In this document: positions 23,817-32,178 of the stretch, in pieces
Numbering within the stretch: the stretch's first letter is position 1
Layout: every line of letters begins with the position of its first letter
NCBI GenBank assembly: GCA_005776585.1
Contig: SXOX01000107.1
Span: 1 to 39,761, forward strand
Length of the DNA: 39,761 bases
Source: Pseudomonadota bacterium
GTDB lineage: Bacteria > Myxococcota_A > UBA9042 > GCA-2863065
Direction: 5' to 3'
Program-made: the position numbers and the translations under genes
Notes under the pieces: generated by a model
Databases searched by the model: none
The model's input: only the letters and a program-made list of their open reading frames with translations
Told to the model about the DNA's origin: nothing

Positions 23817-26800
23817 GCCGCCTCGCTGCCGTCGCTGTCGCGCTCTGGGGCGCCGCCGCTGGTTCGGCCGAGCCCACGACGGCCGTGCCCGATCCATGCG
23901 TCGATGCGCTCGGCGCCGGGACCGCATGCAGCGCCAGCGCACCGTGCCCCACGTCGACCACGCCGCTCGCGTGCATCGGAGGTACGTGCCAGGTTTCGTG
24001 CGCGACGGTCACCGGTGTGTCATCGACCGCAAACCCCGCGACCTGCTCGATGGGTGAGACCTGCGTCGAGGGCTTGCTGCTCAGCGGCGGCAAGTCGTGG
24101 TACTGCAAGCCGACGAAGTTTCGCATGGATCTGAACTTGCTGGACCTCGCAGTACAGCACTTCTTGGAGGGCACCGAGCCGACGTTCTCGGGAAACAAGT
24201 GCTCGCTGTCGCGCAACCTCAATGTGCTGCTCGACCAGGACGGCAACGGCGCGTTCAACATCTTTGACGTCGACCTCGCGGTGCTCGCGTTCCTAGAGCA
24301 GCCCACGTGCACGAAGGCCAGCGGTTCGCACATGTGTACCGCGCCCAACGAGGATCTCGTGTACTGCGACGCCAATGCCGACTGCGGCAAGGGGCTCTTC
24401 TGTGATGCGCCACGTCACGCGTGCAGCCGCGAATGCGGCGTGATCGCGTCGCGCGAGGCGGGAGTGAGCGCGCTGGACCGTCCTTGCACGGGGTTTGCGC
24501 AGGAGTGTGATCGCGAGCGTGGGCAGTGCGTCGAGGTCGCGGAGTTCCGCAAGATCACCTGCCAGGCCGACAGCCAATGTCTGCCCGGGACGTATTGCTT
24601 CCTCGGCCAGTGCGCTCCGTCGTGCTTTCGCGCCTCCGACTGCCCGGACTCGGGGTGGACGTGCTCGGCCACCAATCGCTGCAGGCCGCTCCCGCTCCCA
24701 AACGTGACGGCAGGGTTTGTCTTTGCTCCCGAGCGGTACGTCGTGCGGTTCTTGCGCGACGAGCTGGATCTGGATGCCGTCCGCAACAGTGATCGCTCCG
24801 GACTCGCCGTGCTGGACCTCGTCACCGGCAAACAGGTGTTGAATGAGCCCGGCGTGGTCTTCGGCTATCGGCTCGAGGCGACCTATGGGCGCAAGCGCGA
24901 CAAGCGGTGCATCTCGCGCACGTTCGTCGACTGCAACGATGGGAGCGCTCGGCCGCCGTCGGAGACGGTTGGGCAGTGTCTCGAAATTCAGGCGGATTGC
25001 GATATCGATGCCAGCTCCGAGTCGTGGATTCGACTCGTGGCGCCGCAGGGCATCGTGCACACGATGGGTGGCGCCACGGTGGAGGTCGCGCTGGACGCTG
25101 CCATCGCCGCCTTGCTGTCCCCGGGCGTCTACCCGGCCAAGGTGACGGCCATCTTCGACAACGGCGGCTCCGACGCGATCGACGTGGTGCTCACCAAGAC
25201 CTCGCCGTCGGGCAGCTACGCGGGCACGCTGACCGGGGGGCGCTCGGGCGGGGACGTGAAGCTGAACGCAGGGCGCCCGATGGGCCTGTCGCTGCGCATG
25301 TGGGTCGGCGATGACACCGTGAAGTGGACGACGCTCATGGACACCCACCATATTCCGAACGAGCAAGGGTCGTTCATCGATCTCAACACCGGTCTGCGCG
25401 TGCATGCGCTCCTCGACGGTGACTCCGCGTTCGGCTTCGCCCGCAGTGGTCCGGGCGTCGCCGGCACAAACGACATTCCGCTCGTCGGCATCTATCAGCC
25501 GGACAAGAAGCGGATCAGGATGGTCGGCGTCATCGATGTGCCGGGCACCTTCTGCCGTGACGAGGACGACCAGGATTGCGCCAACTCACCGTCGGCCAAC
25601 GGTAAGGTGCGCGCGAAGAACCCATTTGGCAGGCGCATACGTCGCCAGATCGAGTTCGCCGGACCGTTCGAGGACGCGACCGGCGCGTTTCACGGCACCT
25701 ACATCGAGAGCATCTCGGGGCTGCTCGACAGCGTGGTGACGCTCGAAGGTCAGTTCGCGCTCGTCCAGACGGTGAGCGACGACTCGCCCATCGTACTGGC
25801 GCCGTTGTTCGCCACGACGGAGACCCCAGCTCAGATCGCGTTGCTCAACTTGTCGGCACAGAATGCGTTGACTGCGGTCGGTTCGATCGCCGCATGCGCG
25901 GGTTCGGATCCGGCGTTTTCGGCCGCGACGGGCCTATTCGAGGCGCAGCCGTCCTTCAGCTGCTACCTCTCCAAAGCGCACCGCCTGACGCCCGTGGACA
26001 CTCCGAGCTGGCCGAGCGCCGGGCAGACGGCGGCTGCGTGGTGTGGTGCAGGCGCGTCGGTGCCAGCGCTGTTTCCTGGGGTTGACACGTTCAACAGCGC
26101 GAACATCAAGGCGGCGCTGGGCGCGCTCCAAGCGGACGGCGCCAAACCGACGGGCGACCTGCCCGGTGACCAGGCCGCCTATCTCAACATCTTCGACGCG
26201 GTAGGCGCGCAGCTGTCCATCTGCGACCCGTCGCTGCAGCAGCCCTCGCCCGTGTGCGTGAACGAAGGTCAGGCCCTCTGTGGCCTGGGCCTGTATCAGC
26301 GGGCACTGGCGAGCGGGTGGGTGTCGACCGCGAGCCTGAGCGCATCGGGAACCAAGGGGGCGGCTGGTGATCGGGTCCTATTCTGTACCGACGCCGTTCA
26401 GCTCGACCCCGCGATGTGCCCGACCAGCCCAGGAACCAGCGACGCCTCCAAGGCGCTGTTCATTGTCCAGGAGCACAACCGCTTCTGGAGCGCGCTCGCC
26501 CAGGCGCGCAAGTTCACGGCCGACCGGGCGCGCTCGGATGGCTTCCTCACGCTGTTTCGCAATCAATTCAATCCCTTCGTGAAGGGCACGGCCCGCGAGT
26601 ACAAGGCGGAGAAGTTGGCTGCGGCAATGCAGGGGTACGACGCGCTCGTGGAGCAGACGGTCTCGACCGCGCCCGCCTGGACGCTCCTCAACCTGCCGGT
26701 CCGAGGCTTTCACGGTGCGGGTCAGGAGTGGATCGATCTCATCAACATCATGCTCTCCGACCGCATGGACGTGTTGACCGACCTGGTGGATCTGCGCCGT

Positions 26801-29290
26801 CGCGTCTTCATGACCACGAACAACAACGACTTTCGTTTTGCGAAGCACCTCATGCAGTTCGAGTACCTGGTGCAGGTGTTCGTCATGGAGCTTCAAGCGC
26901 GTTGGCAGCAGGAGCTGTTCTCCTACGATGGCGCCGCAGGCCGCATCTTCGAGAAGGGCCAAGGCATTCTCGACCAACTGCGCACCACGCGCAACTCGAT
27001 TGGGGTCGTGCCCAACCGCGTGTTCTTCGAGAACGGCGACCCGGGAGTGCAGAATTGGGTGGCCTATCGCAACCAGCTCATCGGTTCGAGCGGCACCGGC
27101 GGTTTGGTCGGCGCCAGCCAGAAGCTCGTCGCCGACGGCATCGCGCAGCTCAAGGCCGCCGCTGCGGATGTGGCGGCCGTGGAGGCGGGGCTGGCCTCCG
27201 CCAACGCGGGGGCTCAGACGACAATCAAGGACACCTGCGGCGACGACTCGATTTTGCAGCCCGGGAAGGAGTGCGATCCCGCCAAGCCGGAGTACGCCGA
27301 TCAAGGCGCGCTGAACGCCTGCTACTGCAACTACTTCTTCGCCAAGGCGACGACCGACGATCTGAAGAACCTCAAGAAGGCCGTCGATTGCGCCGTCGGC
27401 GGGGCCTCGGGGTGTCCAGAGGGTATCCAGGTCAACTGCCCGACCGAGTCAATCGTCGGGACCTGCTCTTCGGCGCACAACAAGCTCTTGATTGGTCTCA
27501 ACCACTTCATCGATACCAACGGGATCGTGCCGGCCACGGGCGGGATCCCCGTCTCTCCGATGGCGGCTCCGCCTTTCTGTGCGCTGAGCATGAACGGGAC
27601 GGACCAGGCGATCCTGGTGAACGGCAAGCCCCGCTGGTGTCTCGGCGGCACCATGCGCACGAAGCTGCAAGCGCGCGCCAAGACGGAGATCGCGCTGCGC
27701 AACGTGCTGACCGAGCTCAACGCGATGCTGCGCAAGATCAATCTTGGGGGCCAGAAGTTCACGCTCGGCCAGACGACCAAGCAGGTCAAGTTCGTACTGG
27801 ACAAGCTGATTACCATCATGGACTTCGCGGCAACCAAGGTGAACAAGGCCGCAGTCACCGTTCAGGAGACCCTCATCGACGCCATCACGGCGACCGACTG
27901 CATCCTGGTCGCCGGTCTTGCGGTCGGCACCGACTGTCCGGGCTCCATCATCAGCGGCGTGCTCAAGCCCGTGACCCGCACCGTCAAGGAGGCCGTGGTC
28001 CAGATCTCGGACGTGTTCAAGTTCGCCGCCAAGCTGGGCGTGGACGTTGCCAAGCAGGCGATCGACGCCGCGGTCGACATTGGCGGCGAGGCCTTCTTAC
28101 GCGACCAGCTCTTGTTCGACATCATCGCCCTCATCGACAAGGCCTCCGCGCTCGCGCAGACTGAGTTCGAGCAGGACATGGACATTGGCGCGTCGCGCCT
28201 GGCGGTGCAGAAGGCGGCCGATGGGTGGGCGGGGAGCATCAAGACCGCGGCCGCATTGCTGCGGGGCCAGCAGTCGGGCTCGATCCTCATGTCGCAGCAC
28301 CTCGTCGGCGAGGCCTCGGCGGGCTTCAAGCACATCATCGAGGTCGCCTACAAGCAGGCAGTCGCGTTCGTGCACGCGTACAACCTGTCGCCGGCCGAGG
28401 CGCTCGAGGTCACCAACCTCGCGTTGACGTGCACCACGCTCGATGAGGTGCTCGACTTCGCCGCCGTGCTCGACAGCAAGGCGCTCAACTACTGCGCAGT
28501 CTCCGGCATCGACTGCGACGCGCTCGGCAACATCGAGACGCTGCGCCTGTCGCTGCGCACGCTGCTGTTCCCGGCGCTGCGCGACCGCATCGACGGTACG
28601 ACCGTGGTGACCGCGGGCGAGCAGTTTCACAACGCGATCACGAGCCCGCCGTATCTGACGCGGCGCGTGCGGGGCCCCTACACGGCCGACCAGATCGAGC
28701 TGCCGTTCGCCGTCGACCTGCTCAAGACCGAGGGAGGGCCCAAGGGCCCGCAGTGGTCCATCGATCCGTTCTCGTGCAATCAGCTCCTGCGCGCCTCGAG
28801 CGGCGGCAACGTGGCGGTGACCGTGGTGGGCAAGAACCTCACGGCCAACGGCGAGAGTGTGTACTACCAGCTGCAACGCGGCGAGACGGACTTCATCCGC
28901 GGGTGTGGGTCAGAAAACCAGCAGCTCGATTTCGGGACGGATCCCATCTTGGCCTACCCGGTTCGGAAGCACATCGTCGCGTACCCCCCGGCCAACGCCA
29001 ATAACGACAAGGAGACGGTGCCCGAGTACTTCACCCGTTCGGGGTCGTTCCAGGCCTGTGTGGCTTCGGCGACCGACGTCTCCGCGGCCGGCGGCTGCTA
29101 TCGGATGTTTGCGCGTGATCGGAGCCTCGCGTCGCCCGATTGGAAGCTCATCATCCCGGTCCTCGTGGACGGCGCTGGCACGAAGTCGCAGTGGGTGCTA
29201 GGCACGGGCCTCAAGAAGGAGGACCGGCCGATCATCGAAGATGTCGTCGTCTACTTCCGCTACGCGTCTCGGCCGGTGAGCGAGCAATGA
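23813..29290 (+). CDS. 1825-aa secreted protein with N-terminal dockerin-like domain
   Basis: GTG start inside a GTGA overlap. The signal peptide is cleaved near G-S-A (about residue 18) and has no lipobox. Residues about 102-166 resemble a type I dockerin: D-L-N-L-L-D-L-A-V-Q-H-F-L, then a full EF-hand-like loop D-Q-D-G-N-G-A-F-N-I-F-D followed by L-A-V-L-A-F-L. The first half lacks the D-x-D-G loop and may not bind calcium. Disulfide-rich modules run from about 170 to 305, then beta-rich domains to about 650. About 880-1090 and 1280-1600 are long helical segments of unknown family, with a Cys-rich patch near 1140-1240. No catalytic signature was recognised. Given the cohesin-like lipoprotein encoded just upstream, surface tethering is the likely arrangement. 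Confidence 0.8.
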   Translation: MSRLAAVAVALWGAAAGSAEPTTAVPDPCVDALGAGTACSASAPCPTSTTPLACIGGTCQVSCATVTGVSSTANPATCSMGETCVEGLLLSGGKSWYCKPTKFRMDLNLLDLAVQHFLEGTEPTFSGNKCSLSRNLNVLLDQDGNGAFNIFDVDLAVLAFLEQPTCTKASGSHMCTAPNEDLVYCDANADCGKGLFCDAPRHACSRECGVIASREAGVSALDRPCTGFAQECDRERGQCVEVAEFRKITCQADSQCLPGTYCFLGQCAPSCFRASDCPDSGWTCSATNRCRPLPLPNVTAGFVFAPERYVVRFLRDELDLDAVRNSDRSGLAVLDLVTGKQVLNEPGVVFGYRLEATYGRKRDKRCISRTFVDCNDGSARPPSETVGQCLEIQADCDIDASSESWIRLVAPQGIVHTMGGATVEVALDAAIAALLSPGVYPAKVTAIFDNGGSDAIDVVLTKTSPSGSYAGTLTGGRSGGDVKLNAGRPMGLSLRMWVGDDTVKWTTLMDTHHIPNEQGSFIDLNTGLRVHALLDGDSAFGFARSGPGVAGTNDIPLVGIYQPDKKRIRMVGVIDVPGTFCRDEDDQDCANSPSANGKVRAKNPFGRRIRRQIEFAGPFEDATGAFHGTYIESISGLLDSVVTLEGQFALVQTVSDDSPIVLAPLFATTETPAQIALLNLSAQNALTAVGSIAACAGSDPAFSAATGLFEAQPSFSCYLSKAHRLTPVDTPSWPSAGQTAAAWCGAGASVPALFPGVDTFNSANIKAALGALQADGAKPTGDLPGDQAAYLNIFDAVGAQLSICDPSLQQPSPVCVNEGQALCGLGLYQRALASGWVSTASLSASGTKGAAGDRVLFCTDAVQLDPAMCPTSPGTSDASKALFIVQEHNRFWSALAQARKFTADRARSDGFLTLFRNQFNPFVKGTAREYKAEKLAAAMQGYDALVEQTVSTAPAWTLLNLPVRGFHGAGQEWIDLINIMLSDRMDVLTDLVDLRRRVFMTTNNNDFRFAKHLMQFEYLVQVFVMELQARWQQELFSYDGAAGRIFEKGQGILDQLRTTRNSIGVVPNRVFFENGDPGVQNWVAYRNQLIGSSGTGGLVGASQKLVADGIAQLKAAAADVAAVEAGLASANAGAQTTIKDTCGDDSILQPGKECDPAKPEYADQGALNACYCNYFFAKATTDDLKNLKKAVDCAVGGASGCPEGIQVNCPTESIVGTCSSAHNKLLIGLNHFIDTNGIVPATGGIPVSPMAAPPFCALSMNGTDQAILVNGKPRWCLGGTMRTKLQARAKTEIALRNVLTELNAMLRKINLGGQKFTLGQTTKQVKFVLDKLITIMDFAATKVNKAAVTVQETLIDAITATDCILVAGLAVGTDCPGSIISGVLKPVTRTVKEAVVQISDVFKFAAKLGVDVAKQAIDAAVDIGGEAFLRDQLLFDIIALIDKASALAQTEFEQDMDIGASRLAVQKAADGWAGSIKTAAALLRGQQSGSILMSQHLVGEASAGFKHIIEVAYKQAVAFVHAYNLSPAEALEVTNLALTCTTLDEVLDFAAVLDSKALNYCAVSGIDCDALGNIETLRLSLRTLLFPALRDRIDGTTVVTAGEQFHNAITSPPYLTRRVRGPYTADQIELPFAVDLLKTEGGPKGPQWSIDPFSCNQLLRASSGGNVAVTVVGKNLTANGESVYYQLQRGETDFIRGCGSENQQLDFGTDPILAYPVRKHIVAYPPANANNDKETVPEYFTRSGSFQACVASATDVSAAGGCYRMFARDRSLASPDWKLIIPVLVDGAGTKSQWVLGTGLKKEDRPIIEDVVVYFRYASRPVSEQ

Positions 29291-32178
29291 GCGCACGCTG
29301 CGTCGCATTGTGTGCGGCATCGGTCATGGCGTGCAGCAACGTCGAGACCGGGCTCAGCCGGACCGAGGGCAATTGGTGCCACGGTCATGCGGACGGGACC
29401 TTGTGTGATGATGGGGACCCATGCACGCGTGACGATGTCTGCGGCCTCGGCGTTTGTCGTGGCCGCCCCGCCAAGGAAGGCGATGCGTGTGACGATGCCA
29501 ACGCGTGTACCACGCAGGATCGGTGTCTCGCGGGGCAGTGCCGTGGTTCGGCGCTGGACTGCGTCGCTGAGCCGCTGACCTGTGCGGCGCTCGCGTGTCA
29601 GCCAAAGCCCTGCGCCTGTCCGGAATCCAAGTTGGCATGCCACGTCGCCATCTGCGATCCTGCGACCCAGGCGTGCATCGAGACCCCCGTAGTCAACGGC
29701 GCGCCATGCGATGACGGGGAACGCTGCACCTCGGGCGATGCGTGCACGTCGGGCAAGTGCGCGGGAGTGCCGCGGGTGTGTGAGGGCAGCGACGCGTGTC
29801 ACTCGGCGGCATGCAGCGCCAGCGACGGCGAGTGTCACGTCACGCAGTTCCCCGACGGCGCTACCTGCGACGACAAGAACCCGTGCACGCAAGGCGAGAC
29901 GTGCAGCTTCGGCAAGTGCGGCGGCGCCGCCCCTCTGCCCGAGGGCACCGTCTGTGACGACCACGACCTGTGCACCGCGTCGTCGAGCTGCCACGGGGGC
30001 CAGTGCACGGGGGACACGCCCTCGTGCGCGTCGCTGACCGTCGGCTGCCTCGTCGGGGTGTGTGATCCGGCGTCGGGTGCGTGTGTGACCGAGCCGGCGC
30101 CGGCCGGAGCCGCGTGCAAGACCGCCTGCGTGGCGTCCGGCGTCTGTACGGATGGCGAGTGTGTAGGTACGAATACCTGCCAGTGCCAGGGCCAAGCGGA
30201 CGGCACCGCGTGTGACGATGGCTCGGCCTGCACGACGGGCGATGTGTGTCAGACGGAGGCGTGCTCGGGCACGGCCAAGGATTGCACCGCCAAAGACGAC
30301 GCATGCCACGTGGGAGCCTGTGATCCGGGGACTGGCGCGTGTGTGTCCAACGCGCGACCCGCAGGCACGGCGTGTGATGACGGGGACGCGTGCACCGTGG
30401 CCGATGGGTGCGTGTTTGGCGAGTGCCACGGTGCGCCCAAGGATTGCTCGTCGCTGAGCGCGGGCTGCAAGTTTGGCGCGTGCGTGCCGGGCTCGGGGGC
30501 GTGCGTGGCCAAGGACGTGCCTGCCAACACGCCCTGCGACGATGGCGACGCCTGCACGGGCCATGATCGTTGCGCCGCTGGCGCGTGCAAGGGTCTCGTG
30601 AATCGATGCCAGGCGTGTGTGGGGAAGTCCGCGGGCGATCCGTGTGACGATGGGGATGCCTGCACCGCGGAGACGACGTGCGTCGATGATGGCGGCCAGC
30701 TCGGCTGCTTCGGAGTCGAGACGCCGTGTGGACAAACGAAGGCGTGCAATTTGGACGTGTGCGACCTCGCAAGCGGTCAATGTGTCCCGGTGCCGTATCC
30801 GGACGCGACGCCGTGTGATGACGGCTCCCGCTGTACACTGAGCGATCAGTGCCAGGCGGGCTCCTGCGGCGGGCCGCCCATCGGGATGTGCGGCGCGACG
30901 GCGCCAGCAGTATGCGAAGCGCCCCCACTCCTCGATGAGCCTGTCACCAACACGACGCTCGTGATTCCTGCCACGGGCGGCACGGTCACGGCTCTCGGGT
31001 TCGTGGACGCGCCAGGGGCGGAGGACTGGTTCACGCTGATGCTTCACGCCGGGGACACGCTCTCGGTCGCTACGCACAGCCACTGTGGCGTCGCGTTGGA
31101 CACGACGCTGTCGGTGCTGCGCATCGTGGGTACGGGCGCCAGCGGCCTCGTCACCGAGGAGGTCGCTGCCAACGACAACACCCCCGCGGGCGCTTGGGCC
31201 CAGGTCGACGGGATCGGGGTACCGAGCGATGGAACCTACCGCGTGCGCGTCGGTTCATGGCCGTCGGGCGGGGCCACGGGCGCTTATCTGTTGACTGTGA
31301 CTGTCACACCCAAGCCGCCGTGCGCCAAGGATTCCGATTGCGGCTGTCCTTCGCTCCACTGCGTCGCGGGCAAGTGCGAGGCCGTCATGGCCGCTGAGGC
31401 GGAGCCCAACGACGCGCCGAAGACCGCCAACCCTGTCGAGAGCTTTGGCTCGGCGCATGCGGCATTCGACGTGGCGGGGGACGAGGACTGGTTTGCGCTA
31501 CCCGTCATTGGCGGGATGCCCATCACCATCACCACCGAGGCGTTCTGCGCCGGCGCCGTGGATCCGGAGCTGACGCTCGTGGACGCGGCCGGCAAGGCGA
31601 TCGCGCACGACAAGGACGGCGGCGGATTCGGACAGGCGCGTATCGCGCACTTTGTCTCGCCCAAGAGCCAGCTCGTGTATGTGCGCGTCACGGATCAGAC
31701 GAGCGCACTCGGTCCGTATGTATTACGTATCGTTCCGGCCACGTGCCTCACGGACGCGGGCTGTGGCTGCGCCGATCAAGTGTGCTCCATCGTGGCGGAC
31801 CTCCCCGGGGTCTGTGCCCCTGCGCTCGATGCGGCCGCGGGCTCCGACTTCACGGCGCCTGCACCCATCGCGGTCGGCGATCGAATGCATGGGGCGATCG
31901 CCGCGCCGTTTGGGCAGCAATCGTTTGCGCTGACGCTCCCCCCGGGCACATGGGAGATCAAGACCGAGAGCTACTGCGGCTCAGTGCTCGACACGTGGCT
32001 GGCGGTATTCAACGCGGCGAATGAGCCCATCGACGTCACCGACGACGACACCGGGAGCGTCTTCTTTGCTCACGTATCGCTCACCTTGGCGGAGGCGAAG
32101 GCTGTGCGCATCGACGTGGGCTCGTTTGGCGCCTCGACCGGCGAGTTCATCGTGAGCGTGCAAGGGAAGGCCAAGTGA
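29287..32178 (+). CDS. Cys-rich/PPC-domain lipoprotein, 963 aa
   Basis: Signal peptide ending ...AASVMAC, an acceptable lipobox. Ten modules of the form C-D-D-G-D-x-C-T-x-x-D-x-C-x-x-G-x-C-x-G fill most of about 30-540, separated by C-x-x-x-x-C connectors. They are expected to be disulfide-locked stalk units. Three PPC-type (pre-peptidase C-terminal) beta-sandwiches follow at about 550-672, 699-818 and 838-963. They carry the E-D-W-F-x-L signature in the first two (A-E-D-W-F-T-L, D-E-D-W-F-A-L), with a Cys-rich linker between. PPC domains usually accompany secreted peptidases, but no protease domain is present here. The ATG lies in an ATGA overlap. An in-frame ATG at 29140 was rejected because it lies inside the previous gene and loses the signal peptide. 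Confidence 0.85.
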   Translation: MSARCVALCAASVMACSNVETGLSRTEGNWCHGHADGTLCDDGDPCTRDDVCGLGVCRGRPAKEGDACDDANACTTQDRCLAGQCRGSALDCVAEPLTCAALACQPKPCACPESKLACHVAICDPATQACIETPVVNGAPCDDGERCTSGDACTSGKCAGVPRVCEGSDACHSAACSASDGECHVTQFPDGATCDDKNPCTQGETCSFGKCGGAAPLPEGTVCDDHDLCTASSSCHGGQCTGDTPSCASLTVGCLVGVCDPASGACVTEPAPAGAACKTACVASGVCTDGECVGTNTCQCQGQADGTACDDGSACTTGDVCQTEACSGTAKDCTAKDDACHVGACDPGTGACVSNARPAGTACDDGDACTVADGCVFGECHGAPKDCSSLSAGCKFGACVPGSGACVAKDVPANTPCDDGDACTGHDRCAAGACKGLVNRCQACVGKSAGDPCDDGDACTAETTCVDDGGQLGCFGVETPCGQTKACNLDVCDLASGQCVPVPYPDATPCDDGSRCTLSDQCQAGSCGGPPIGMCGATAPAVCEAPPLLDEPVTNTTLVIPATGGTVTALGFVDAPGAEDWFTLMLHAGDTLSVATHSHCGVALDTTLSVLRIVGTGASGLVTEEVAANDNTPAGAWAQVDGIGVPSDGTYRVRVGSWPSGGATGAYLLTVTVTPKPPCAKDSDCGCPSLHCVAGKCEAVMAAEAEPNDAPKTANPVESFGSAHAAFDVAGDEDWFALPVIGGMPITITTEAFCAGAVDPELTLVDAAGKAIAHDKDGGGFGQARIAHFVSPKSQLVYVRVTDQTSALGPYVLRIVPATCLTDAGCGCADQVCSIVADLPGVCAPALDAAAGSDFTAPAPIAVGDRMHGAIAAPFGQQSFALTLPPGTWEIKTESYCGSVLDTWLAVFNAANEPIDVTDDDTGSVFFAHVSLTLAEAKAVRIDVGSFGASTGEFIVSVQGKAK

